Below, piece after piece: positions 24,601 to 39,600 of a stretch of 64,000 nucleotides of DNA. The DNA comes from Enchytraeus crypticus (lineage: Eukaryota > Annelida > Clitellata > Enchytraeida > Enchytraeidae). The DNA lies in NCBI GenBank assembly GCA_905160935.1, contig CAJHZI010000742.1, positions 88,501-152,500 on the forward strand, in the 5' to 3' direction. The notes under the pieces are model-generated. The model was given only the letters and a program-made list of their open reading frames with translations. It had not been told where the DNA came from and ran no database searches. Numbering within the stretch: position 1 is the stretch's first letter; each line of letters begins with the position of its first letter. The position numbers were made by a program, and so were the translations under genes.

Positions 24601-27600
24601 TCTCGATTATGTGAAATCAGCAACAAAGCAATATATGTTATAATGACCATTAACACAAAGCAGTAACATTTGAAAACAATCAAAGGCAGTCAGAAATAAA
24701 GTACTATTTTAACTCAATTTACAAATTCCTACATTGTGTGGCACTTCATGTCATAGTCAATGAGCCCTTAACTGACAGCATAGTTATCTTTTAAGAATAG
24801 CATAGAATCCAACATTACATGTACATGTGTATGGCCTTAAACAAGCATCTGCGCTTCCACACCCAGTGTGCCGTTATGTTATTAATCTCTTATGCCAGAT
24901 TCTTCATCTAACAGTATGGTATTTCTAAAACTGAACAAAACCGTTTATCATTTAAAAAATGGAATACTTAAAGACTACATTAAATACTTCAGTATTTCAT
25001 TTAATGAAATCCTTAAAGAATCGTTATCTGTATTTTTAACAGAATTTGTTATAGTAGTTGACATTTAACAAAGTTTTCGTATTGGTTAGGGCGTAAGATC
25101 TTTTCATTGCAATGGAAGATCATCATCATCATCATCATCATCTTCCCTTTGTTCCCAGTTTAACTAGGGTCGGGCAATGGAATGAAAATGAATGAATGAA
25201 TGAATGCAATGAAAGATCGAAAGATGATAAATATTGCAATTGGCAAAACGCGATAAACAGTAGTAGAGAGATATAAATTAAGAGTAATAGACTGAGATAG
25301 AAAGAGAGAGATAGAGAGAGAGAGAGAGGAGAGTGATAAGTTTAAAAATGTAAACACACCTTGTACACGTCATACTTGGCGATAATGTCATCAAAACATG
25401 AGTAGAGATCGTTCAGAAACTCGACAATCTAAACCAAAAATTAATTAGCACAAGTGCTCGATTAACAGCAACAACAACAATCTTTTTCATTATTCGAACT
25501 TTCTCATTTATTTATATTGCAAGTTAGTTTTACAATAATAGTAATTTACAAACATACTTAACTAGCAAATAAACAGATAGGCAATAATAGTAATAATAAT
25601 AACACACATCATAGTTAAACGATCAACTACGTCGATATCTATCACTTCAATACCACATGTTAAATCCGTTAGGCAATTTATTCAATTTAACGCGTGACCA
25701 GTCATGTGAATGTCAGAGATTTTATTCTCAGATCAGCGCAGCTGGGAATCGAACTCACTAGAGTTAAATTTACCTCAGGGTCTGTCATTTAAAACTCTAT
25801 GACGCAAACTGTACACCCCTAACTACTACGCTATTGAGAGATTAAAAAAGAATTCACTTCTTTATTAACGAAGAAAGTTTCCATAAATGAGCCCGCCCCC
25901 TAATGTTGGAGCTTATAAGTTAGATAAAAATTAAATGCATAACTCTTCTATTTCGCAAAAGCATATGATTATTGTGATTGTAAATGCGATTGTGAACTTT
26001 AATTTAAGAAGCTCAAATGTTTCCAAGAGTTTTATCTGGACTTAGAGCGTTCGTGTATTTAATTAAACTAATTGCTAAAATAGTTAAAAAGCTAAAGCTA
26101 AGATTAACGTCAGTTTCCTCGCTCGAAAGCGATGTCAGTGACGGGCTCAAGCCCTGGATTTTAACCCCACACATACTAATCCGCGGTCGAGCATCTTACC
26201 GACGTCGCCCCTGGCTCCAGCCAGTCAATATCAATGTCCAATAGAAATCGTTTTATAATAGCTCTCAGCGCCTACCTGCATAGGACTGCTGTCACTGGCG
26301 ATTGTTGTGAATCCCACAATGTCTGAGAAGTAAATGGATGCCTGATCATACTGCTCGGGCTGGACAAAACTGCCTGCCTTCAATCTCTCAGCAACAATTC
26401 TAGAACAACAACAATTAGATAATTGATGACAATATCGATAGTTGATGACAATATCGAGCATTATTCAGACAAATCCATGCCGGTGTCAAAAAAGACGGTC
26501 CAAAATAGTGCAAATTCGAAAATCTAGAAAAAAAATCAAAGATCATCATCATCTTCCCTAAAATCCCAGAAAAACCAGTTCAAAGGTAAAATGATAAAAT
26601 CAGTCATATAGCTATTAATCAGTAAATCAATCATTCAATATCTCAATCAAATCCTGCAATGAAATCAATCATTCGATGTTGAAATCAAATCCTATAACGT
26701 TCTGATGAGGTATAGCCATCTTCCCGAATTTCTAATCTCTCAGAAATGGTCCTGCAATTTGTCAACAAATCATTTATCTTCAACAACTAAACTTCTACAT
26801 ATTATTAGTCTGGTTGAATATAGTTACCGTTATTCATTTCGCCTTCACCCTACGATCATTACGATTACTATTCAATCAATTCATTACATGTTCCATACAG
26901 AGTTTAGAAATCAATATAAAACAACTTGGGTGGGGTTTCATCAATGCTGATGAAATAAATAGCCTTGAAGCATTTTTAAGACGCGCAGAAAGGGCAGGTT
27001 TCTACAACAAAAAGCAACTTTTTTGAGAATATCTGCTTATCAGATGATAGTAAACTATTTAGGGCAGTCTGTTACAATCCTGACCATTTGATGGCTCCAC
27101 TTTTAGCCCCACTAAACCAACATTCATATCAAACCCGAAGAAACGTTGCTAAAGGAAGCTATGCAATACCAACTAAGCGTAGCTTCTTGATTGATAAAAA
27201 CTTTGTATCCCGCATGATGCTAAGTGATGCTAATAAACTATACCTAATTTAATATTGGTTTAAAATGCATTGTTTGTATTAGCATTACTAGGACACTATC
27301 TCTCGTATAGTGTTTATTGTAATTATGTTCGTATGTTCCATTTCGTATGTTCGTATGTTACCTATCTGGTTTTGTCAGATTGTCTTGAAATAAACGAATA
27401 TACTGTATATATTCTCTGTCTTACAGCGTAACTGAGAACAACCTCATGGGCAGCTATTTCGTAGATATATGCTTTGTTATATATATATCTTAACCATTTT
27501 GGTGAAATGCTTTCTCTATCTCTCTCCATTACTCACTTACTCGCTCACACTCGTTCACTCTATCATTATTTCACTCATTCATTCATACACTCACTCACTC

Positions 27601-30600
27601 ATTCATTCATTTATTCATTCACTAAATCATTCATTCCTGCATTCAATCATTCATTCACTCACTCACTTATTCATTCATTCATTCAATAAATCAGTCAATC
27701 ACGCATTCAATCAATCATTTATTCACTTATTCATTTATTCATTAATTCATTCATCCATTCATTCATTCAGTACTCACGGAGGCAGCAGACGATAGAGCAG
27801 TCGATCAGTCTTCTGTTTCTCGTCGAGCAGCTGCTGAGCCCTCTCCTCCACAATGTCCTCGAGGTTCTGAGCGTACTTCTCCATCATCGACATGATCGAA
27901 TCCATGATGTTGACGCTAAGTACAGCAGCGTAGTTCATAGAGGTCACTCAGTGCAGAGATATAACAGCTTAGTTCATAGAGATCACACAGTGCAGAGATA
28001 TAGCAGCATAGTTCATAGAGGTCACACAGTGCAGAGATATAACAGCATAGTTCATAGAGGTCACCTCTGTGACCTATATGAACTATACAGCATAGTTCAT
28101 ATAGGTCACAGAGTGCAGAAATATAACAGCTTAGTTCATAGAGGATAGGTCATACAGTGCAGAGATATACAGCAAAGTTCATAGAGGATAGGTCATACAG
28201 TGCAGATATCTAACAGCTGAGTTCATAGAGATCACACAGTACAGAGATATAACAGCATAGTTCATAGGTTACCCAGTGCAGAGATATAACAGCCTAGTTC
28301 ATAGAGGTCACACAGTGCGGAGATATAACAGCTTAGTTCACAATAGATGGAGTACAAGGCACAGAGACTTACTAAATATATAATTGTATTGGATACTTTA
28401 AATGTCGGCTTATAATAGCTTAAACTATGTAATGTTAAATTTAGGTAATTAGATTGTATCAAACTAGCTGCTGGTTTAAAAAGGAATGAACAAGATAGAA
28501 ATTGTTGTATACCCACATGTTCGATGTAGGTTCTTCTGCGTACTGTTAAATGTACATGCATGCAACCGTTTTTGTTTCCTTTTCTCTCTCCCTCTCTCTA
28601 TCTTTTTTGCTCTCTCATTATTTCTCACTCTCTCTCATTCTTCTCTTCATCGACTCAAATAAATGAAACATGTTTAACGTCTATTTCCTCCTGAAATAAT
28701 GACCTCTGGGTACTTCATTGATAAATCAATCTAACAACAAGCTTTTGAATGACTTAACCCTAACTCAATAGTGCTCGATGTTGTCATTAATGACTGTAAC
28801 ACTCTAATTGTTATTATTATTATTATTATTAATTATTATTATTATTATTATTATTATCATTATTATTACTAATCAACTGATACAAACTTTCCACCGGCTA
28901 GCTTCGTGATGGTTCTGCGGATCTGCTTGAAGTGAGGCCTTGAGTCGGGATTCTCGTCCCAGCAGGACTTGATGAGGTCGATGAACGGCTTCCCCAAGTC
29001 CGTAGACTCCGGTAGCACCGGACGGAACGGGATACTCTCTCCGTTCCTCACGCGATTCACCACGTCTGGACATTCAAAATAATAAAGTCGCAGTCTAAAT
29101 CAGTTCAAAAATCTTCAAATGACGCATTGATAAATTGGGATGAGCCAGTGACTGCATGCTGTTCGAAAATGGACTTATAGGTGCTGGGTTCAGATACAAT
29201 GTTCGCTCTCTCCGTCATCGATATGGTATTACAGCAGGAAACTGACGTTATACTGGGCTTTAGCCCTTTTTAAAAAAGGATAAGTCTGGTTTAGCGATAG
29301 TTTTCTGATTCAAAAGCAAAAAGCAGTGAAAAAGATCGAGCATCGAATTTTAAACGTACTTTTCAACACTTACAGTACCTACTTGTCCGCAGTAGGATAT
29401 AGGGTAACAAAGGATAGGATAGCACTGGATATCAGGCTGTGGCCGATACGGCCATTGCAATTTTCTCCGAGTTATAACTTCAAATCTTGATATTCAAAAT
29501 CCTGGATTCAAACTACTGCGAATCCCAGACAGAAAAATAGTGAACCAGTCAGGCAGACAAAGAGAGTCGGAGAGAGACAGAGAGAGTCGATAGACAGACA
29601 GAGAGACAGACAGAAAGACAGACAGGATAGTTGTTGTAAATTCTCTACCTCTAGGATTATACTGGTCAAAGTTGTAGGGTTCAGAGCGTTGCATGATCTC
29701 AAAGCAGATGATGGCGAAACTGTACACATCCCCCTTCTGAGTGCCGAGCGGTGGGGGGAAGTTTTCCCTCAGGAGTTCAGGGGCCATCCAGAGCTTCCCT
29801 GTAATAATCGTGCAGGAGCTTTTACCGTCCATTTCAGCATTAACATTTACATTTCAGTATTTACATTTACATTTAAGCATTTACATTTACATTTCAGCAT
29901 TTTAACGTCTATTTCAGCATTAAAGTCCATTTCAGCATTCATATACGTTTACAACCAAGCACTCAATTGAATGATGAAACAAATATAGTGAATAATTTAT
30001 CAACTTTATTGTCCTACACTTCATATCATTTACATTATACATGGATATTTAATTATCACGCTTTGCTATCTCAATAAAAATAAATTCAAGAAAGACAAGT
30101 GTAAGTTTTCTTGTAAATAGTTAACTAATGCTTGATAAAAAGATTACTTTGCGATGAAGCCTGGAATAAAAACTCATCAATCTAAATATTGGATAGATTA
30201 AAGCAGAATGTGAACCATTTGTATTAGATATTAGAACGCCACTCGCTTAGCTAGAGACAACTGATGCTATTGATTAAGACAGGGTGAACAAAAAGAACTT
30301 ATCAAAAAAATTTCCATTAATTTATTAAATTAAATTAAATTAAATTATTAAAAAGGCTACCATGAACATAAAACAAATTCTTTGTGACTTGAAGCAAACT
30401 TTCAAATAATAAAAAATACCTAAAAGCATTTTTCAGTTGTGAATAAATTCTTAATATTGAGAAAATACATCTATCGAAATTTATGAGTAGAAATTGTATA
30501 TAATGGAAGAGACTATTGTAAAATTATTAGTTAGTCAGTCTGGCAATCAGTCAATCAGTCGATCAATTAATCAAACAATCAATCAATTAAACATTGAATT

Positions 30601-33600
30601 AATCAAGCAATCAATCAATAAAACAATTAATTAATCGAGCGAGAGACTTACTTTTAAAGATTTCCTCCTCTGTTGTTTGCACTTCCTGGTTTGCCAGAAA
30701 GCTGGGCAAGCCGTAGTCAGTTATCTGAAATTTAAAAAAGTCAAATGATAATCAATTAGCGGGTATTTAGTTTTACACATATAAATCAAATATTCTGTTA
30801 GCAGACGTGATTTAGTATTTGACGTAATTGATGCTAAATGTGATTTGTAATGCATTTGCAGTAATAAAATTCCTTTAAGTGCATGACTATGACATCATAA
30901 GATGATTACTTGTAGTTGTTAGATATATTGACTGATCGACAGATCGATCGACCGATCGGATGAATGAATGAACGAACGAACGAAACGAACGAACGAATGA
31001 ACGAATAACGAATGAATGAATAAATGAGTGAATGAATAAATAAATGAATGAATGAATGCTTATTAGGATTACCTTAAGGGACCAGCGAGAGTCTATCACA
31101 CAGTTGGAGCTCTTGAGGTTGCCATGAGATCCCAGAGCCGTCTGATGAATGTAGTACATGCCTCGACATATGTCCGCCATGAAGCTCCACTTGAACGTGC
31201 TGTCCAGCTTATAATTCTCGTTCTCGAGCACATCCTGAAAGAAAAGTGTAAATAGCTGACATGAGCTTGTGAAAGCAAGTGCTGTGAATGGGAGACGTCA
31301 ATGATGGCATCAACTCCAGATAATGAAGATCGCGATAATGTCAAAAACTCCAGATAATGAAGATCAGGATGATGCCGTCAATTCTAGCTAATGAAGATCT
31401 CGATGATGCCATCAACTCCAGAAAATGAAGATCTAGATTATGCCATCAACTCCAGATGAAAACAATGAAAACTGACACAATAAGCCTCGTTACTCAAATC
31501 CTTAGTATTAGATATCGCTCTGTTAGCTTCATGCTGTCGTTAACGGTATAACCGAAACTAATGCTTCGGTGCACTCACTTTGCAACAAAATTATTTTTTG
31601 TATTACAATAATGCGTCAACATCAATTTGATGTTACGCTTTGAAAATTAGGAAGAGAGAGAGAGAGAGAAATATGTTCCAATTTAACAAAATTTCGCAGA
31701 GTAATCACATCAATGAACGTGTGACAAAAAAGCTTAAGCATTATCAGAATCTAAGTAATAAGTGCAATAAGTTCTGTAAGTGCAAAAATGTGCATAAGAA
31801 ATTGAATAAAAACCAGGCCATCAAAGAGAATCCAAGACCTGCTCTGCAGAACTTTCTTACAAATATCTAATACGCGAATACCATAAATTTAAAAAGCTGG
31901 TAAAGTTAAGGTTGACGTCAGTTTCCTCACTCGAAAGCCATGTGACGGGAGAGCCCAGGACTTGAACCCCTCACTATCTGATCCGCGGCCGAGTATCCAC
32001 AAATAATGAATAAAACTAATGCATTGTTGAGTACCAGGATACTATCCTGTCCTCGTTTGAATGTTTAATAATTAATTCGTTGATTTTATTTTAATGTTTG
32101 ATTTGACGCTTTGTTAAAGATGGAATTCGTAGCTTGTGCACTAAATAAGAGGTCAGGAGAATTGGAATAAGCATATGTTTGCTTTCGTCGATCGAAATGA
32201 CATATCACGAATTATATTATGCCTAAAATTGCCTAATAACCCGAGAAAAGCCTACAAATCATGTAGCTATCGTATAAATAATTAATTTAGGATGTGCCTA
32301 ATGGCCTCTAAGATAAATGATATTAATGGCGTATCGAATACGTTAATTATAGTATAATTTGTTATGAATATTTCTAATGTGCATGGAAGACTAGCGTGCT
32401 AGATATTTTAAGTTAAATTATCTCTTAATATTCGTTTTATCTGATGATATTAACATGTGTAATAAATAAGATACCTTGTATTCGTTATATTAAATGAGGA
32501 TTGAAGCATACGATGAAATATTACGTTGGATTAAAGAAGATTAATTGATTAGTAGTTTAGACTAGATTATTCACGAGGTTTAATCTAACCAGGAAGGAAA
32601 TTGGCCATTATCGATGCTATTTGCGTTAATTATATTTGGATTGCTTAGGACTGTGTAATGTTTAGTAATTGCTAGGAATTTGAGTATATAACGATTAATA
32701 ATTAGAAAGTTAGTTAATTTTAACTTTAAAGTTATGCTTAATTGAACTGGACAGAATTTACTACTAAAGCCTAATGTTTGATTATTTGCAGTCATCTACA
32801 TGTATGTTGAAAGCTATTTACAGTCTTGCAGTTTCCGCAATTACATAGTCGACAACATGCATAATATCATTCAGTAGTAAATATAGATATCTGAACCATA
32901 AGTCATCTATTGGAGACATACCGTGAGACTTCCCTTGGAGCAGTATTTCCAGAGGACGCAGATGTTTGGTGGGTCAATGCACGCCCCCACGAACACGTTC
33001 AGATTCTCATTTACCAGGTCCTTTATCTGTGACATCAATCGATAGACTTTCTCAATATATGCAGTATTAAGTTTATTTTGTTATTATAATTAACATTAGT
33101 GTAGTAATTTAGAATTGGAAAAGCGGTTCAAGTAAAAAATCTAAATACATTGACAATGACAATGTGTTAACTAAAAACAGGACATAGAATCGAAGAAGTA
33201 AATACAGATTCAGATAAAGTAGAAAGAGCAGCTAAATATTGTATTGCTTTTCATTCACTGGATTCTAGAATAAGAATGTTAATTGACTTCAAATTGCGTA
33301 TATGCTAGTAAATGTAGATATGAAAAGAAAGCTGATGCGAATAGTGAGGAATTTATATGCCGTAGAGCTGCCGACTAGAATACAACTCAATGATGTATAG
33401 AGAAAGAGAAGCAGAGAGAAATAAAGAGAGAGGTAGAATTAGAGCGAGAGTGACAGAGAACGAGAGTGAAAGAGAGAGAAGAGAGTTGATAGTATAATAA
33501 ACAATACATCAACTCAATTAGCTGAACTAATTCTCACTAATACAACATCTGCTCTAGTCTGCTTATAATGAACACATGCAGTTCTCAGTTCTAAAATCAG

Positions 33601-36600
33601 TTATCTCAGATCCAGGAGATTGAATCGCTGCAGGAACCTCACTAAACTCCAGCAGGACTCTTCTGGTGAGCTGGAAGTGTTCCTTCTTTACGTGTTTGAT
33701 GGCCACAGGAACACCGCGGTAGATCCCAACCTCTGCAAACAGCTGACCAGCGCCCGTGCCAATAGATGCCAAGGACCTGACGCATCACAGAACACCAGGA
33801 ACAACAATAGTAATAAATTTATTAATATAGAAATTATCACAATAATTTAGAATTAAAATTATAAACCAATAATATGATTTTTAGTATTATTTAATTGCTT
33901 TTATCAGTGGTGCGGAATCCTCGAGTTAAACACAGAATAAGTGTAAGAACGATAACAATATTATATCATATTATTAAAATTGCGTCCATAGTAATAAGTA
34001 ATAAGTTTTTAAAAAATCCCCTTTGTTACACATATGGCATACTGCATGTGTTACATAGTTCCTTTCTTGATTGCTGTTATTTTTATTTTTCGTTATTTCC
34101 TCCTTTTCCCCTCCAAGGTTATTAGTAATCGTTGCCTTTTGTTGGCGTACCAATAGCAGAAAGCGCGAATTTAAGAATAACCTCCACACCCTGGGGATTA
34201 TTTACATTCAAAGCTGTCGACATTCGGTCTTCCAAAGTGATCGCCCACAATGTACTAACCGCGCGAAACTAGGCTTTACTTCGTTCAATTGACAAGCAGC
34301 AAATCCGAGTGCTCTTAGTCCACTCCCTAATTCCTCTCCATAAGTATATTATATTGAAATTATTATAATAATTTAGAATTATAGTTATAAACCAATAATA
34401 ATATTGTTATTAGTTGTTATATGTGGTGCGGAATCCTCGAGTTACATACACAATAATATTAAGAAAGATAACGATGTTATATCATATTAGTAATATTTAA
34501 AAATGTCAAAAAGTCTTAATTAATCAAAAGCAAAATCTCCAAGAAAGATTGGAATATCGCAGAAATGTTTGATGATTTAAGGATCCACTCATATACGATT
34601 ATGAACAGGAAATCGGAAGACAGAGACGAGTGGAGGCGTTATATAGCACGGACCTGCCAGTAGGCAGTGCATGCACTACGTGAGAATGATATTAGTAAAA
34701 TTACCATCGATGTATTAATCAGGAATTGAAAAATGCGGTTAAAGCAAAACAGAACTTGCTGAATTGCAGCCTAGCCATTCGATGTCGTCCATTTTAAGGG
34801 GAACCGCTGTAGTGATAAGCTGCAAATCTCTTCTATAAGAAATAAATCTATCAAGAAACTATTCGATAGTTCGATGTTGTGAGAGTGCAGATCAATACCA
34901 TGGAACTTATTAGCTCCGTAGGAGTTGACTTCAAAAACATCTTAGGAAAGTCAAAAGCCAACAAGACAAGTAGTGATGAAGGCTAGAGGATAAAAGCTTT
35001 ATTACTTTCCAGTCTCGAAAGCATGTCTCTGACGGGGCGGCTACTAAATTTGAACCCTGCACCTACAGATCCGCAGTCGAGGCCTAACCGACAGTCTACA
35101 ATCGGCAGAAGCGCTACCTAAAATTAATTAGTAATTATAAGGTTTTCTTTATTATGTTAATCCAAGTTCAATACCTAGCGTTAGAAACAGAATTAGAGGA
35201 TCCATGAGATCCACCAGATGACCCCAACAGTTCCCGAATCCTTGCTGCTGAATCTTTAGCACCGGATCCCTTAGTATCCTTGTCCTTATTATGTTTCTCT
35301 TTATCTTTTCCTTGCTTGTCCTTTCCTTGCTTGTCCTTCCCCTGCCTCTCCTTCTCTTTGGACTTTGAGTCCTTTGCCTTGGCAACCACATCAGAACTCA
35401 GCTGGATACCTCTAGCCAGTCCACTGCATTCAGACATCTAAATACAGCACAGAATAACTTAACTTACTTAACTACGCACTTGCGTACTTAAATCATTCAA
35501 TGTTAACTAAATAGCGACATTTGCAGGGAAATGTAAATAAATGTTGGCATGTTCACTAGTAAATAAAAATTTCATCAAATGAATTTAAAAGTTATTTTAT
35601 AATTTAAATGCTTCATTGAAATTAGTAAGATAATAATAAATAAGAACCTCCGACAATTTCTATAGCGGTGTCATGGCCGGTGTCCGGTCTTCGAGACCGT
35701 TTTACAGGTTCCTGGCAGATTATTATTAATCCTCTTCATGGTTAATCATATCTTTGCTATTTATAGCGCCAAACGGCAGCAAGCTCCGATACAAGATTAA
35801 CCTTTCATGGACCCAAGGGGATATCCATCATTACTTGACGACCTGGGCTTTGAACCCAGGCCACTAGCATCCGAGGCGAACACTCTAACCATTACACCAT
35901 ATCCCCTCCCCAAATAAATTCAAGAAAGTGATGAACTGAACTTACCCCAGCACTCGGAGTACTACCGGTGATATTCTTTCCACTCTTGACCAACTCAACT
36001 TCTTCCCATTTCACTCTCCAACTCTGACTCAGCAAGTTCTTGTTTAGAACAATTTGCCTGCGAGCAAAAGAAAAAGATACAATATAATAAAGGTACACAT
36101 TTTAATAATTTAGATATGATTTTATGCATATACATATCAAGGTAATAATGATCGAATCCCTTGGGTAGACTTATTATTGGCTTGAAACAAGCAGCAGCAC
36201 GGACAATTTGAGTGTATTCATAATACAATTCAATTATTAATAAATTCAAAACCTGTATTCCATAGGATAAGCAATACCGTGATACCTCATTGAATTTATT
36301 TAAACAAGCCATAATAATTATATTAAATTATCTAGTATACAAGTGCTAAATTAAATTACTCAAACTAGACAGGTAGACTTTTAGGTTGCAAACACTAGGA
36401 TATTAAGAATATTTTTACAGAATATATATCATAAACTTGGGAGATTATATTCATATATACCCCAGGCCAAGCATTGCTCTGTGAACATTAGCAAGATTTG
36501 TATATATTTTTAAATTATGAGAAAATACACTAATAGATTTTCATTATCATGTATTACTTGATTTTTAAACCAAGCTTTAAAAATTGGAAAATATATTGAG

Positions 36601-39600
36601 GGAGCTCTATTTTTATAGCCAAATATAAATGAAATGTGCAAGATCAAGTATAATCCAATTAAATAACTAACTTAATGATTTATTAGGAAATTATTAACGA
36701 TTTTAATTAATTATATTTTTTGTAGTTGTAAAGAACATTAGAACTTTATTTAGAATATTTATATTGCTTGGTGCATTAGATATATACATGTACCTATATA
36801 TTATATATATCTTATTATATATTATATATATATTATATATATATATATATATATAATACATATATATATATTACATATATATATACATATATATACTGTA
36901 TATATATATATTATATATATATATACAGTATATATAGTGTATGTATATATACATATACATGTATATATATTTATATGTAAAGTTTTTGTACTTGTACATG
37001 AGAGTCGCGACACCGATAAGGACAGAAAGTACAGCGAGTCCGCTCAGTACAGAAACAGCTATCACCCAGTCCGCCACTGCGATAACACAACAACAATAGT
37101 ACAAATTAGCTAATACTGGACAAACAAGTACACGGCTATTTAAGCTAACACTAATAATACAAATTAGCGGACAGCGGACAAACAAGTACACGATTACTTA
37201 AGCTGTAATTAATAGGTGTCAGTACAGAACCGATAAAAGTACAAATTAATACAAATAGAAGAAACAGAGAATAATATAGATCGACTATCATGCGGTCTGT
37301 CATAGTGAATATAACAAATAGTTGTAGAAGTAGCTAATGAAATTAACAAAAATAATACTGTACGGGTGAAGCTATCAATCTGACTGTCAATGCGCGAATA
37401 GCAGAAATAACAGAGCACAAAACGAAAGCAAACAAATTCATTTGTATTTATTTCATAATTATTTACTAACTGAATTCAGAAGTGTCTGCTTTATTCGTCC
37501 TAGCTGTTGGCACTTGATATGATGGGGAATCACTGTGAGCTAATTTTATTTTCAAACAATCTGTACTTAAGTTTTTTTTCTTTACGTAAAATACAAATAA
37601 ATTTTGCAATACATTCCTTACGTAAATACAAATTATGCAATTCATTCTCGATACATAAATCAACATAGGGGCTTGCAGTATACAGTATATGTATTTATTT
37701 TTATGCTTCTATTTTATATCTATACGTATAGCTCTCACTCATAGTGTACGTATATTCCCACTGGCTGGTTCATGGTATATAAAGCCTCCATTCATCTCTA
37801 TTTTTCATTTTCATCTTCATGACCATTAGTGGACCTTCAAATCGTCTAACATTCCTATCTCTGTCAGCCTCTGCTTCTTTCTCTTTCCATTCTGCCTTCT
37901 GTGACCTATTATAGGGACTTAAAATGTAAAAGTACTGTCAACTGCTGATAAGAAATATCTATCTCTACTCCGAGCTTGTCGTCACGCTCAGCAATGTCAT
38001 CGTTAAGCAACCTGGCGAGCAATACATTTAACAATCATTTATCTAAACACTAAATTGTATTCCATGATTTGATCAATCTTAATATAATTTGACGGGTTGA
38101 AATCACCACTGAGGGTTGGAATTACATTCTTCTCAGTTTCATTTGCTTCCTACGAAGATTGAACTATTTTAATTATTTAAAATTTATTCATACTGCATAA
38201 TCTATGCCCATTAAACTATGTAAACACTTATTATTTGGAACAAATATTCAAATATACATGCAAATACATCAATTTTTATCAATTGATTAGAATGTGTATA
38301 CATTAGAGCATTTCCAAATTGTTAGTCTCTGATAATTTAAATTATTTGATAAAGTACATCTTAACACAAGGTTCTTATTATATGTTATAGAAATACTATG
38401 TAAAGCTAATAAACGTAGCATTGTCTAATACTAAAGCTAATAAACGTGGTATTGTCTAATACTAATACATATTGTCTAATACTAAAGCTAATAAACGTAG
38501 TATTGTCTAATACTAATACATATTGTCTAATACTAAAGCAAATAAACGTAGTATTGTCTAATACTAATACATATTGTCTAATACTAAAGCTAATAAACGT
38601 AGTATTGTCTAATACTAATACATATTGTCTAATACTAAAGCTAATAAACGTAGTATTGTCTAATACTAATACATATTGTCTAATACTAAAGCTAATAAAC
38701 GTAGTATTGTCTAATACTAATACATATTGTCTAATACTAAAGCTAATAAACGTAGTATTGTCTAATACTAATACATATTGTCTAATACTAAAGCTAATAA
38801 ACGTAGTATTGTCTAATACTAATACATATTGTCTAATACTAAAGCTAATAAACGTAGTATTGTCTAATACTAATACATATTGTCTAATACTAAAGCTAAT
38901 AAACGTAGTATTATCTAATACTTATTACTTATTGTTTAAAACTAAGTTAATAAACGTAGTATTAGACGGCGGGGTTAGCGTACTTGGTTCAGTTGCGCGT
39001 CAATTATCGAAATTAAGTTGCATCGACCTCGGTTAGCACTTTGTGGGTGACCACCTTGGAAGACCGAGTGTTGATAAAAGCTTAGGAAGGAAAAAATGCC
39101 AGGGTGATGGAAGGCTATTCTTAAATCCGCGCCGGCTGCAATTGATGTGCCATCAAAAGGCAACGATTTCTGATAACCATGGAGGGGACTGCAGGAAATT
39201 TGTCTTAAACTAGCATCTGTGCTTCCTGACCCAGTGTGCCGTTATGTTATGTTATGAATTGTCTAATACTACGCAATACTTTAATATTACCAAATTATAC
39301 ATTATTATACTTATCATAGTATTATACTTATAACACCATTATAATTTACTGTAATACTATTGTGTAATACTAATAACACTACGTGAAGCTACGTATATAT
39401 TTATTTATGACATTTATACTAAAATGTAAGAACTTTCACTAATGTGCAAAGTTATTTACACCTCATTATACTAGTCATTCACATCTCATGTGCTGGACTC
39501 AGAGAACTTCATATTGGAGCAATCTGAAGCTGCAGGTATTCTTTTAGAGACGACCAAGTAAACTATAGATCAGTGAGTAAAATACTATTTTGATCAGAAA

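Noticed and set aside
35820-35910. tRNA gene on the minus strand
   Set aside because: A and B boxes are present, but the arms do not make a normal cloverleaf and the unit continues as a SINE body shared with 896-1060.
36822-37013. Tyr/Ile-rich frame
   Set aside because: Read-through of the (TA)n tract next to cyclase exon 10.
37960-38030. Possible cyclase exon ([17 protein letters not shown]-like reading)
   Set aside because: Phase does not fit between exons 9 and 10, which already join in phase, and no donor follows.
38446-39036. 196-codon open frame with strictly repeated residues
   Set aside because: It is the 51-bp minisatellite read through; the unit is a multiple of three, so one frame stays open. 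No splice or codon-use support.
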